Numbered from the stretch's first letter, positions 1 to 8,882 are shown. The stretch is 46,904 bases of DNA from Helicobacter sp. 13S00401-1 (GCF_002272925.1 NZ_MLAR01000013.1:1-46904), one strand, 5' to 3'. Translations and numbers: made by a program. The notes: generated from the letters alone by a model not told the origin.

Positions 1-3000
1 TTTGGGGCTTTATAGGTTTGTGCATAGAGGTTTTCTAGGTGTAAGGTGTTATAGATATTTATATCACCAGTTACATGAAGATCAGAGTTCCCATCTTGAA
101 AGGTTAGGTTGTTAGCGTTTAGGGTAGGCAGATAGGCACTAGCAAAAAGGAGGGTTAGGTTGTTAGCATTAACACTAGCTACATTTTTAACATTAAGCAC
201 AGACCAGGAATCTAAAGTGGCATTATTAAGATTGATACTTGATCCTTCTTTAGTAGTGCCATTACCCCTAAACTCTAAGCCTGCTCTATCTACACCACTA
301 GTGCCTTGATATAAGTAAAGGTTATCTATGTTTACCTTATCAAGCTGAGAATAAAACACAGTGTTATTATTACAACCTCCATTTATACAAGTATTATTAT
401 TTCTTTGAACTGTTAGGCTTCCTATATCAAAGTTAGAGCCATAAACACTTGCAGTCTTTAACCCTAAGGTCTTAATAGTAGAGTTACCAGTAACACCACT
501 TAGTTCTAATGTAGAGTTTGAGACTAATGCACCTGCACTATCAAGGCCTGCGGCATTTATAGTATCAGCATAAAAATTTTTAGCTTTAACTGTTAGTTTT
601 TGGAGGTTACTAAGATTCACGCTAGTTAGGTTTATATCTATACCAGGAGCGTTGATAGTGCCACCACCTCTAAAACTCAAAGCGCCAACTTGTGAGCTAT
701 CAGTTATATGCTGAAAGTTTAAAGTGGTGCCATTACCCACAGATATAGCACCAGAGGCAAGTTCTTTTGCCCCTATAGTTAGAGTGTTAAAATCACCTAG
801 ATTAAGATTCCCAAGTTTTACACCATCAGTCACATCACCAAAACTTAAAAAGGAGTTAGCTCCAGTTGTTATATCATTAGTCTCTAAAGTCTTCCCGCTA
901 GCTTTTAGCTCGTTATACCCATGAAGTGTGATAGCTTTAGTTACCTTTATATCATTACTACCTTGTAAGTTTATACTTAAGATGCTACCTGCTGCACCAT
1001 CTGGTATTATAGTATTGCCATCACTACCTCTAGTTCCTGCATAGTCTAGCGTGTCTACTGTGATACTTTTACCTAAGATATTGGTCTTAGCACCTGCTGT
1101 AGTATTAGAAGCTTTGATATTGTTAATGGTTACATCACTATTTTTTGCATTTATAGTAGTGGTGCTTCCAAGAGTTACATTGACTATGCTTGGATTAAGG
1201 TTTAAGTTAGTTATATGAGTAGTGCCTTTTACTCCACTAAAGTCTAGATTTGAGTTTAAACCTAAGGCTACATTAGTTATAGCTAAGTTATTGCTTACTT
1301 TGCTTAGATCTAGCTTAGAGTTTAGTCCAGCACTAAGACTAGTGGCTGTAAAGTTTTTAGAGCCTACTGTAAAGGTCGCAGAATCACCTAAAGCTACATT
1401 GCCAACTGTAGCACTATCAGTTACGTTACTTAGGTCTACAACATTACCTAAAGCACCACCCCTACTTGATATGTCTCCTGCTGTAAAGGTAGTTACCTTA
1501 TTAGCCTCTCCCCCTACTACTAAGGTACTACTTGATCCTAGCAAGACACTACCCATCTTGACAGTTCCACTTATACCACTAAAGTCTAGTTGGGATGCTA
1601 TCTGTGTGCTTAGATCACTAGTAGTTAGATTGATTCCTGAGGCTGAGAGTTTATTCCAACTAACTAGGGCTACTGGTTTATCTATACTTACTGCCTTACT
1701 TCCTTTTAGAGCAAGCTCTAGCTCACTACCTGAAACACCAGCAACTTTATACTCTATAGAACCTACTTTTATATCCTTGCCCTCTATGCTATCTCTTGAG
1801 CCAAAGGCTGTATTACTCAAAGATACACTATCTACAGTGACATTACTTTTAGGTGCTTTTAAAGCAGAAGTGCTTCCAGTAGTAGTTCCTGCTATAGCTG
1901 GGCTAAAAGAAAGATTTGTTATTTTAGTATCCCCTGTGACTTGAGAGAGATCAAGGCTAGTATTTAAACCAAGGGTAAGATTAGTAAGGCTAAAACTATC
2001 AGTTACCTTGCTAAAGTCTAGCTTTGAACCAGAGCCTGTTTCTAGACTAGTAGCACTAAAGTTTTTAGCGCCTACTGTGAATGTATTCTTCCCGCCTAGA
2101 TTTATAACTCCTGCTTTTACACTATCACTTACCTTGCTTAGATCTATCACAGTTTGAGAAGTAGGTGAGTTTAAAGAAGTGATATTTTTAGCTTCAAAGC
2201 TTTTACCCCCAGCAGTAAAAGTCATAGTAGCAGAGTCTCCTCCACTATTACCAAGAGTTAGATTCCCAAGTTTAGTAGTGCCAGTAACACCACTTAAATC
2301 TATACTTGATCCTTGCAAGCCTCTACCTATAGATATATCTTTAGTGGTTAGATTAGTAGCGCTTACTTTAAGACTGTCATTATTACCTATCTGTAAATTA
2401 TTATTAATTTTTACATCGCCACTAGTAGCAGTAAGTGTCGCATGAGCACTAGCCCCTGCCCTTCCTATATCACTATAGTTTAGAGTATTTATAGTTATGC
2501 TTTTACCATTAATAGTTACAGAATCTAATGCATTTAAGGTATTTAATATTACATCACTATTTGAGGCATCTATCTTTGTTCCGCCAGAAGTGTTTATAGT
2601 ACCAGTTGAGTTAAAAGCTGAAGCTCCAGTTATAGTTAAACTCGTAGGGTTGCTCTGACAACCAGATGTAGTACACTGTATGAGACTTAAAACACCATCT
2701 TGATGAACTGTGCCTGTGGCATTAATGCTTACTTGGGCACCACCACCGCCATATATACTTGCGCCATGCTGTGCATAGTTTCCTCCAAAGTATGTATTAC
2801 CTCTTATATAAAAGTCTTTAGCGCCAGTAAAAGTTACTCCAGTGTTATATTTAGTAGTGCTTCCGCTAAAAGCTCCTAATAAAACATTGCCCGTATTCCC
2901 ATTAGTGGCAGCATCAGCACCTAGTATGAGACTAGAGCCAGCTAAGTTTACAGTTAGCATATTAGTCTTGTTGAGATCTGAGTTCATAGAGTAGTTAATA

Positions 3001-3245
3001 TCTTTTAGGTAATAAGTGCTTGAAGGAGTAAAGCTATTAACTGTTAGATTTGGATTCCTACTTTGATATAAATAGCCTCCATTTACAGAATTAGCTCTAG
3101 TAAAACCAGTGCTTCCATTAAACTTACTCCCAGCATTTTGAGGTGTAGTATCAGCATAGATAGTTCCTAGCAAAGAACTTAAAACAAAAGAAAGTGCGAC
3201 TAGCTTTGTAACACCAGTATACTTTGTATTAAATCTATGTAACAT
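1..3245 (-). CDS. Large repetitive secreted protein, VacA/toxin-like or autotransporter-type passenger (partial)
   Basis: The minus strand is open from an ATG at 3245 to the window edge, about 1081 codons without a stop, so the C-terminus is missing. The first ~31 residues (basic start, then VTKLVALSFVLSSLLGTIYA) look like a signal peptide. The rest is rich in Thr, Ser, Asn, Gly and Leu and built of beta-helix-like repeats. Residues ~375-440 (FTVGAKNFSATSL then LDFSKVTDSF) recur at ~620-690 (FTVGSKNFTATSL then LDLSKVSNNL), and a longer block starting GKSITINTLNYSDI recurs as GKSITVDTLDYAGT. Such passengers are known in VacA-like toxins and adhesins of Helicobacter. A C-terminal beta-barrel would be expected outside the window but is not seen. 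Only a weak GAGAG ribosome site precedes the start. Confidence 0.8.
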   Translation of the reverse strand, partial: MLHRFNTKYTGVTKLVALSFVLSSLLGTIYADTTPQNAGSKFNGSTGFTRANSVNGGYLYQSRNPNLTVNSFTPSSTYYLKDINYSMNSDLNKTNMLTVNLAGSSLILGADAATNGNTGNVLLGAFSGSTTKYNTGVTFTGAKDFYIRGNTYFGGNYAQHGASIYGGGGAQVSINATGTVHQDGVLSLIQCTTSGCQSNPTSLTITGASAFNSTGTINTSGGTKIDASNSDVILNTLNALDSVTINGKSITINTLNYSDIGRAGASAHATLTATSGDVKINNNLQIGNNDSLKVSATNLTTKDISIGRGLQGSSIDLSGVTGTTKLGNLTLGNSGGDSATMTFTAGGKSFEAKNITSLNSPTSQTVIDLSKVSDSVKAGVINLGGKNTFTVGAKNFSATSLETGSGSKLDFSKVTDSFSLTNLTLGLNTSLDLSQVTGDTKITNLSFSPAIAGTTTGSTSALKAPKSNVTVDSVSLSNTAFGSRDSIEGKDIKVGSIEYKVAGVSGSELELALKGSKAVSIDKPVALVSWNKLSASGINLTTSDLSTQIASQLDFSGISGTVKMGSVLLGSSSTLVVGGEANKVTTFTAGDISSRGGALGNVVDLSNVTDSATVGNVALGDSATFTVGSKNFTATSLSAGLNSKLDLSKVSNNLAITNVALGLNSNLDFSGVKGTTHITNLNLNPSIVNVTLGSTTTINAKNSDVTINNIKASNTTAGAKTNILGKSITVDTLDYAGTRGSDGNTIIPDGAAGSILSINLQGSNDIKVTKAITLHGYNELKASGKTLETNDITTGANSFLSFGDVTDGVKLGNLNLGDFNTLTIGAKELASGAISVGNGTTLNFQHITDSSQVGALSFRGGGTINAPGIDINLTSVNLSNLQKLTVKAKNFYADTINAAGLDSAGALVSNSTLELSGVTGNSTIKTLGLKTASVYGSNFDIGSLTVQRNNNTCINGGCNNNTVFYSQLDKVNIDNLYLYQGTSGVDRAGLEFRGNGTTKEGSSINLNNATLDSWSVLNVKNVASVNANNLTLLFASAYLPTLNANNLTFQDGNSDLHVTGDINIYNTLHLENLYAQTYKAP
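1190..2130 (-). repeat. Internal coding repeats of the large surface protein
   Basis: Within the large surface-protein gene, the segments at about 1955-2130 and 1190-1400 encode near-identical ~60-residue units: FTVG(A/S)KNF(S/T)ATSL, then LD(F/L)SKV, a (L/V)ALGLN-type turn, and SGV or SQV followed by G(T/D)T and ITNL. More divergent copies extend either side. This is intragenic duplication in a beta-helix passenger. Confidence 0.75.
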
Positions 3246-3391
3246 TTAAGGACTCTCTCACATTTTTGATTTGTTAATGCTATATTAATGCATAGAGAAA
3301 ACTGTTGTTGTAATTATATAAGATATGCTTAAACTGGTTAATAAATATTATTAATTAATCTCAACACAGGATTGAAAACTTAGGAGAAAAG

Positions 3392-4150
3392 ATGGATATA
3401 TGGATACTAGTTATACTAGCAGTTATCTTTTTCCTAGCTGGATTTATAGATAGCATAGCAGGCGGTGGAGGGCTTTTAACTATGCCTTCTTTATTGCTAG
3501 CTGGCATAAGTCCAGAGATAGCCTTAGGGACTAATAAGTCCATTGTTACTTTAGGTACTTTAACAGCCCTTATAAACTTTATAAGACATAAGCTTTTAAA
3601 CTATAAAGCAGCCATCGTAGGCTCTATAACTGGGATCATAGGGGCTTTTTTTGGTGCAAAAACTGTCTTACTTTTAGATACCCACGTGATATATAAAGTC
3701 TTTTTTATCATCCTACCTATAGCACTTATCCTAACATTAATACCCAAAAAGAACTCAGATAAAACAGTTATGAATAGAAAAGATATATATTTGTTTACTC
3801 CTATCATAGCTTTAGTGGTTGGATTCTATGATGGATTTTTTGGACCGGGTACTGGTAGCTTTTTAATCCTTGGCTTTTCTGTGGTTATAGGGCTTAACTT
3901 AGTTCACGCATCAGCACTTGCTAAAGCTATCAATCTTTCTTCCAACATCGGAAGCCTTGTAACTTTTATCCTAGCTGGCAAGATCATGTATGCCATCATC
4001 TTGCCTTTAATCATAGCTAATATGCTTGGAGGCTATGCTGGCTCTAGTTTAGTTATAAGAAAGGGTCAAAAGATAGTAAAAATCTTTATGCTAGTAGTCT
4101 TTTTTGCTATCTTTATATCCCTTATATACAAGTACTTAAAAGGATTTTAA
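3392..4150 (+). CDS. TauE/SafE-family inner-membrane permease (sulfite/organosulfonate exporter-like)
   Basis: A 252-residue, very hydrophobic protein with about eight membrane segments. It contains the two internal TauE repeats. The first has FIDSIAGGGGLLTMPSLL followed by ALGTNK (residues ~16-50). The second has GFYDGFFGPGTGSFL followed by ALAKAINLSSN (~146-192). These are the usual signatures of the DUF81/TauE family, which exports sulfite, sulfoacetate or related small anions. The substrate cannot be told from the sequence. AGGAGA precedes the ATG by a good spacing. The gene stands alone, divergent from the large surface-protein gene and convergent with the outer-membrane operon. Confidence 0.85.
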   Translation: MDIWILVILAVIFFLAGFIDSIAGGGGLLTMPSLLLAGISPEIALGTNKSIVTLGTLTALINFIRHKLLNYKAAIVGSITGIIGAFFGAKTVLLLDTHVIYKVFFIILPIALILTLIPKKNSDKTVMNRKDIYLFTPIIALVVGFYDGFFGPGTGSFLILGFSVVIGLNLVHASALAKAINLSSNIGSLVTFILAGKIMYAIILPLIIANMLGGYAGSSLVIRKGQKIVKIFMLVVFFAIFISLIYKYLKGF

Positions 4151-4164
4151 GTCTAGTTTAAAGT

Positions 4165-4186
4165 AGATTTAAAAAGCTTTAAATCT
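4165..4186. terminator. Bidirectional hairpin between convergent genes
   Basis: AGATTTAAA / TTTAAATCT arms (4165-4173 and 4178-4186) with an AAGC loop sit between the permease stop and the stop of the convergent OMP gene. The stem is A+T-rich and A/T runs follow on both sides. Confidence 0.55.
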
Positions 4187-5016
4187 TAAAAAACATAGCT
4201 ATAGCTTATAAGTAAAATTGGCGACCTATAAAAGGTTGGAGTTTCTTGTGAGTTAGCACTAAGCGCAAAGCCTGGTAACTCTAAGAAAGCAAAGGGGATG
4301 TTGTAATAAAACTCGATTCTATTTTTATTAAAAAGTGTGAGGCTAACACCTAGATTAAACGAATAGTCTACTTGAAAGTTATAGTCCCATATGAAAGGAT
4401 GGGCTTTATAGTTAACATAGGTTCTATAATACATCGTGCCTATATTAACCCCCGCAAAGCCACCTAAGTAGTGCTTGTAGTTATAGTTTAGTGGGAACTC
4501 AAAGAGGGCATCTGCACTAAGTCCTGCTAGGGCATAAAAGGCTTGCAAGGAAGTATCACCTAGTGCTGGAGTTTTGTTACCACTGCTTACATCATAGAGG
4601 TTAACACTTCCTAGAGGGGCACTTACATTCACCATCCCTGTTAGCCTAGCACCAAAGTACTGGTTAACAAAGCCTACATAGCCACCTTTTAGCCCTAGTA
4701 AAAATGGCGAGGCTATAGCTAGCTTTTTAGAATCTTGTGTGTAGAGATTAACAAAGCCTATATTTCCCCCAACAAAAAATCCACTTTTACTATCAGCATC
4801 ATCATAGATCTTTTGCAAGGCATTTCTTGTAGCATAGTCGTTATCTTTAGATTCTATATAAGTGTCATGAGGAAGGGCTGGTTTATAATCACTGCCTAAC
4901 TCAAGTCTAAGCTTTGTTATATCATTAGTCAAAGTTGAAGATGGGTTTGAAAGAGTGCTATCTTCAAAGGCATATAAGGAGGTAAATAAACTTAGTGCTA
5001 TAAAAATGTACTTCAT
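4186..5016 (-). CDS. Outer-membrane beta-barrel protein (OMP operon, gene 5)
   Basis: A 276-residue protein with a signal peptide (MKYIFIALSLFTSLYA) and alternating hydrophobic/polar strands through the last ~190 residues. It ends ISYSYVF; a terminal Phe with aromatic residues behind it is the usual signal for the BAM assembly machinery. The first predicted strand carries KSGFFVGGNIGFVNLY (about residues 76-91), shared almost exactly with the OMP at 6953-7873. It is last in a five-gene minus-strand operon, 14 bp after the gene before it. A Helicobacter-type outer-membrane protein is the best call. Pore or adhesin activity cannot be decided. Confidence 0.8.
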   Translation of the reverse strand: MKYIFIALSLFTSLYAFEDSTLSNPSSTLTNDITKLRLELGSDYKPALPHDTYIESKDNDYATRNALQKIYDDADSKSGFFVGGNIGFVNLYTQDSKKLAIASPFLLGLKGGYVGFVNQYFGARLTGMVNVSAPLGSVNLYDVSSGNKTPALGDTSLQAFYALAGLSADALFEFPLNYNYKHYLGGFAGVNIGTMYYRTYVNYKAHPFIWDYNFQVDYSFNLGVSLTLFNKNRIEFYYNIPFAFLELPGFALSANSQETPTFYRSPILLISYSYVF

Positions 5017-5030
5017 GCATAACCTCCTTT

Positions 5031-6179
5031 TTAAAACTTATAAGAGTAACTAGTAGAGTAAAGACTATCAAAAGAAGTAGCAGTCTTCATAAAAGGTACA
5101 CTCCACTCTAGATTCACCCTATTATGTTTATACACTAAGATACTAAGGCCAAAAAAAGCTCCTGGCGTAAAGTTCTCTTGAATATTATTCCCTAAAGAGA
5201 TACCTCCATAGATGCCTACATCATTACTTGAAAAAAAGCTTTGGCCTATCTCTTGGAGCATAGCAAAGCGTAAGTCAACACTATAAAAATTAGGGTTTAA
5301 AGTAAGATTGCTAAACCCTCTAACCTCAGCAAAAAGTGCTTGCCTAGGTGTTATATAGTTTATATATCCAACACTTCCACCTAAAAAGTTAGAATCTAAT
5401 CTACTAATCCCTGATAGATTAGTAAGATAGCTTAACCCTACATAGTAGCCACTTTTATCCTTAGCGTTAATGGCCTCTAAAACACCTAAGTCTTTATAGT
5501 AGACTTGTGCCCTAAGCATGTATCTTTCTTTTTTAAGCTCATGTATCTCTTGGGCTTGCTGTAAGTTTGAAACTTCAAAATGTTCATCTTTATCACTACT
5601 AAAAGCTATCTTGTCATTTGCAAGCTTTGCTTCATACTCTTCTTTAAGTGCCCTTCTCTCAGCCCTTTTACTTGGAATCTTTAAGCTTTCATCTTGCTTA
5701 GCTTTACTTGCATCTTTTTTTGGGCTAGATTTTAGAGGCTTATCATCACTACTAGATGTAACTTGACTAGTAGTAGGTGTCTTATCAGTTAGATTTTTAG
5801 TTAATGGGACTTCAGATTCTTCATCAGGCGTGTTAAGTTTAGAATCTTGCAAAGAATTGTCATCTACTGGAAGGCTTTGGATAAGTGGGACTTGCCTAGC
5901 TTCACTTGGCGAGGTTTCATCTTCCTTGCTATCTTTGGAAGGAATCTTAGTATCTAGATTAGAGGCTTTATTATCTTCACTAATAGCAGTGTTTAGACGC
6001 GTAGTATCATCATCTTTAGTGATAGTATCAGTTTTTAAGCTAAGAGCTGGAGTTTTTACCCCAAGGTTAATGCCTCCGCTAGAGCTTGGGTCTATAAAAC
6101 TATCAGCCACTAGGAATCTGCCTTCACCAAAAGCAACACTAGCACTAACTAAAAGTAGGCATATCAACTTAAAACGCAT
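5031..6179 (-). CDS. Outer-membrane beta-barrel protein with long disordered N-terminal region (OMP operon, gene 4)
   Basis: A 382-residue protein. A signal peptide (MRFKLICLLLVSASVAFG) is followed by about 190 residues rich in Ser, Asp, Lys, Glu and Pro with no hydrophobic segments, probably disordered. The last ~160 residues form a beta-barrel, starting with KDKSGYYVGLSYLTNL and ending TSYSYKF. The barrel matches the other three OMPs of this operon in size and in its first strand. The charged linker is unique within the group and could reach through the periplasm or bind a partner; that is inference. Its start overlaps the end of the upstream gene by 11 bp, indicating translational coupling. 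Confidence 0.8.
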   Translation of the reverse strand: MRFKLICLLLVSASVAFGEGRFLVADSFIDPSSSGGINLGVKTPALSLKTDTITKDDDTTRLNTAISEDNKASNLDTKIPSKDSKEDETSPSEARQVPLIQSLPVDDNSLQDSKLNTPDEESEVPLTKNLTDKTPTTSQVTSSSDDKPLKSSPKKDASKAKQDESLKIPSKRAERRALKEEYEAKLANDKIAFSSDKDEHFEVSNLQQAQEIHELKKERYMLRAQVYYKDLGVLEAINAKDKSGYYVGLSYLTNLSGISRLDSNFLGGSVGYINYITPRQALFAEVRGFSNLTLNPNFYSVDLRFAMLQEIGQSFFSSNDVGIYGGISLGNNIQENFTPGAFFGLSILVYKHNRVNLEWSVPFMKTATSFDSLYSTSYSYKF

Positions 6180-6969
6180 AGCTATATCCTAGGTCTATAT
6201 TTAAAGGTGAGGCAAAGTCTGCTTGTCTAAAGTCACTAGTCACACTTAAACGCCTTGTGACAAAACTCCCATAGTAGTAAAAAATCTTACCTATCCTAAA
6301 AGAGATTCTATGTCTATCAAAAAGCAAGAGACTTGCTTCTAAGTTTACATTAGCACTAAGCCCTTTTAAAGAATCCCAGTACTCATCACTATACTGCATA
6401 TATCCTATACCATAGCCTGCACTCAGTCCACCTTTTACATACTTGCTTAAAGGTATATCTGCCATTAAATCAACATTAATAGAAGCTAAATTTAAGCTAG
6501 TATCTACAAAGCCATCAAGATTAGGCAGCTCAAAAAATCTACTTAACAAATTAGACGCATAAAGATTATCCACATAAACCCTTATCCCAAAGTAGTTTCC
6601 ATAAGCTCCTAAAAAGTTTTGGTAACCTAGCTTTATGTTGATATTAGGCAAGGTATGTTTGTTATCTCTAACACTTGTTAGAGTAACTCCTGTTAGTATG
6701 CCTATAAAAACTTGAGTTTTACTAACCCCCAAGTCTACGTTGCTAGCTATGGCATTTTGATCTTGATACTTTGAAAAAAGCCCTCCTTGAAGTTTGTATC
6801 TTTGATTACTACTATCTGGGGCGACTGTATTTATAAGAGATCTATTTTTTATATAGTTATCTATTTGCTTGCTTTCTTGTGAGTTTTCTGCACCAAAAGC
6901 AGTGCTTAAAAAAGCAAAAGTTATAAAAGTTAGTAATAGCTTAGAATCTAGTTTAAAAAACATAGGCAT
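6169..6969 (-). CDS. Outer-membrane beta-barrel protein (OMP operon, gene 3)
   Basis: A 266-residue protein with an N-terminal hydrophobic export signal (LLLTFITFAFLSTAFGA). A short polar linker leads into a barrel of about 190 residues with repeated aromatic-rich strands, ending DLGYSYAF with the C-terminal Phe typical of outer-membrane proteins. It overlaps its upstream neighbour by 17 bp and its downstream neighbour by 11 bp, so the three are almost certainly co-transcribed. The start could be the ATG at 6969 or the Met at residue 3; both give a plausible signal peptide. Function unknown beyond membership of this paralogous OMP group. Confidence 0.78.
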   Translation of the reverse strand: MPMFFKLDSKLLLTFITFAFLSTAFGAENSQESKQIDNYIKNRSLINTVAPDSSNQRYKLQGGLFSKYQDQNAIASNVDLGVSKTQVFIGILTGVTLTSVRDNKHTLPNINIKLGYQNFLGAYGNYFGIRVYVDNLYASNLLSRFFELPNLDGFVDTSLNLASINVDLMADIPLSKYVKGGLSAGYGIGYMQYSDEYWDSLKGLSANVNLEASLLLFDRHRISFRIGKIFYYYGSFVTRRLSVTSDFRQADFASPLNIDLGYSYAF

Positions 6970-7873
6970 ATCCTATACTAGGCACTATGAAGTAAGTATC
7001 AAAATTAGTTAGATTTATAGGTGCTAAAACTTTTACTCCAAGCTCTACTCTATGCTTTTTTAGAACATAACTCATACCAGCATTTAAGCTTCCACCCAGT
7101 TTAAAGTTAGAACTAGCATTACTTTTACTTAGCAAGTTACCTAGCCCTAGCCCTAGTGCAAGCTCAAAGCCCTGTTGTTTTTTATAACCAAAAGGTAGGT
7201 GTATGAGTAAGTCAGCATTACCTCCAAAGTAGGTTATAAAGCCTCCTCCAAAGCTTTGGATATAGTTTACATAAAGCCTATATCCAACTGGTCCATTAGG
7301 AGTAAAAAGCCCTAGTCTCCCTCCTCCTTTTAGGTTGATAAAACCTGCTGTTAGCTCTAAGCCTGCATTTAAAGGTGTGCCTAGCTTTAAGTTTAGATTA
7401 CCACCTACAAAAAAACCACTTTTTAACTCACTAGCATCAACTGCAGTTATAAGCTTAGCTATATCACTATCATAGTACTTGTTATAAAATCTCATAAATC
7501 TATAGTACTTTGGGTCTAGATTATCATAGTTTATATTGTAAGGATTTGCCTCTTGCATAAAGGCCTTAGAAAGATTCTTATTAACACTTTGTATAATAGA
7601 ACTTGGATGCATGCTTTCACTTTGTAAGCCCCCTCCTTGATCTATGAGGCTACCTTCAGCAGTACTATCATCTGGCTTACTAGAATCTATTGCAGTGCTG
7701 TCTTTTAGTGGAGAGCTAGATTCTATTAGAGTAGATGTGTTTGAAGGTGTGCTTGAATCTATAATCCCACTAGATGCACTAGAAGTCTTTGTGCTAAAAG
7801 GAGCTTTTAAATCTTGTGCGCTAGCTAGGCTAAAAGCTAAGGCACATAGGCAAACTAAGCTTTGTTTTATCAT
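6953..7873 (-). CDS. Outer-membrane beta-barrel protein (OMP operon, gene 2)
   Basis: A 306-residue protein: signal peptide (MIKQSLVCLCALAFSLASA), a Ser/Thr/Asp-rich low-complexity stretch (residues ~25-95), then a Tyr-rich segment (YNINYDNLDPKYYRF) and a barrel from about residue 150. The barrel begins LKSGFFVGGNLNLKLG, matching the OMP at 4186-5016, and ends GYAYVF. Its start overlaps the stop of the trypsin-like gene by 4 bp, a classical coupled arrangement. Glycine-rich strands (FINLKGGGRLGLF, FGGGFITYFGG) are notable. Likely a surface or pore protein; partner and cargo are unknown. Confidence 0.8.
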   Translation of the reverse strand: MIKQSLVCLCALAFSLASAQDLKAPFSTKTSSASSGIIDSSTPSNTSTLIESSSPLKDSTAIDSSKPDDSTAEGSLIDQGGGLQSESMHPSSIIQSVNKNLSKAFMQEANPYNINYDNLDPKYYRFMRFYNKYYDSDIAKLITAVDASELKSGFFVGGNLNLKLGTPLNAGLELTAGFINLKGGGRLGLFTPNGPVGYRLYVNYIQSFGGGFITYFGGNADLLIHLPFGYKKQQGFELALGLGLGNLLSKSNASSNFKLGGSLNAGMSYVLKKHRVELGVKVLAPINLTNFDTYFIVPSIGYAYVF

Positions 7874-8727
7874 CTGCAGTAACTACTTATATTAGGACTT
7901 TTTATCTGATTTAACCTTGCTGCTTCGCATACAAACTTATAAGCACTTTGATTACTCACTAGCTTGTCTTTTAAAGTATCAGCGCCCTTAAAACTATCCT
8001 TACTTAAAAGCCCTAAAAAACCGCCGCTAGGTGAAAACAGTGGTAAAGAAAGCGTATCTTTACTTTTTAGCAAGTCTTGCAAGTCTTCTTTTTTCATAAA
8101 CAAAGAATCATCTACATTAATAGAAGGATAGAGGGCTTTAACATCTTGCTTACTATCATCACTCTTGGCACTAACTAAAGTAGCAAGCAAGTCTTGCTTG
8201 CTTATGTTAAGTCCATACTTTACATTGATACGTTCATGATAAAAACTCTCACTCCTAGGTAGGCAGTTTATATCAGTATAAGCCACTGGTTCTAGCAAGC
8301 TAAGATTAGTATCAAGATCGTTTGCTACAGTTCTAAAGCGTGCTACACACATTAAAGAGTGGGCTACATCATCTTGCATCCTAGCTTTTATAGTTTTAGC
8401 AAAACTGCCAGTTTCATTAACCAGCGAGGCTGAACTTAGCACATAGCCATCTTGAAGCAAGATTCCATAGCCTCTTTTTTGTATGCCATTTTCAAAAAAG
8501 ACATTAAGTACAACTACTGAATAAACAAGTGGACTTTCACTTTTTGGTTTATATAAGGCTTTGGTTGTGTTTTTATTAGGAGTAAATATTTCTTTTATAA
8601 AAGGTCCACTAGACCTTTGAGTGCTCTTAGTAGCAGGAGTAGAAAAAAGGTCGTGTGAGTTTGGAAGGGCACTCTCCCCAGCAAAGACAACACCTAACAT
8701 AACTAGTATCAATACACACTTTTTCAT
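7870..8727 (-). CDS. Secreted trypsin-like-fold protein, probable pseudoprotease (OMP operon, gene 1)
   Basis: A 285-residue protein with a signal peptide (MKKCVLILVMLGVVFAG). Parts resemble the HtrA/trypsin-like fold: GYGILLQDGYVLSSASLV (residues ~87-103) matches the strand pair that normally reads G.G.ii...G.iltn.HVv; DLDTNLSLLEP (~137-147) matches the D.D.AlLk strand; LSLPLFSPSGGFLGLLS (~226-242) matches the GxSGGPlfn..G..iGi region. The catalytic His position is Ser and no GxSGG motif is present, so it is probably inactive. Four further Cys (residues ~127, 155, 267, 284) could form disulfides. It leads the OMP operon and may be a periplasmic chaperone or binding partner of the barrels; that role is inference. 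Confidence 0.65.
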   Translation of the reverse strand: MKKCVLILVMLGVVFAGESALPNSHDLFSTPATKSTQRSSGPFIKEIFTPNKNTTKALYKPKSESPLVYSVVVLNVFFENGIQKRGYGILLQDGYVLSSASLVNETGSFAKTIKARMQDDVAHSLMCVARFRTVANDLDTNLSLLEPVAYTDINCLPRSESFYHERINVKYGLNISKQDLLATLVSAKSDDSKQDVKALYPSINVDDSLFMKKEDLQDLLKSKDTLSLPLFSPSGGFLGLLSKDSFKGADTLKDKLVSNQSAYKFVCEAARLNQIKSPNISSYCR

Positions 8728-8842
8728 AGCTTCCTATCTTTACAAATATTTAAAAAATACTGCCTAACTACCCTTTCTTTTAAGTGGCCTTATAGATAGC
8801 TTTTAACTTAGCTTCTAGCCTCTTTAGAAATCGCCCTTTTAT

Positions 8843-8850
8843 GATAAAAT
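8843..8850 (+). promoter_or_regulatory. Candidate -10 box (GATAAAAT) for the cyclophilin-ileS transcript
   Basis: GATAAAAT lies 33 bp before the cyclophilin ATG, downstream of a T-rich stretch, as in Campylobacterota vegetative promoters that lack a strong -35. AAAAGG precedes the ATG as ribosome site. Confidence 0.5.
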
Positions 8851-8882
8851 TGTATCTTATCACATTTTTAAAAGGCTAAGTT

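Noticed and set aside
724-2445. Three plus-strand open frames (724-924, 1222-1944, 2179-2445)
   Set aside because: They lie opposite the long repetitive minus-strand gene, have no ribosome sites, and their Leu/Pro/Ser-rich proteins are the antisense image of the repeats.
5518-6192. Ser/Leu-rich plus-strand frames opposite the charged-linker OMP
   Set aside because: Antisense shadows of a Ser/Asp/Glu-rich low-complexity region; the minus strand has signal peptides, overlaps and a terminal Phe.
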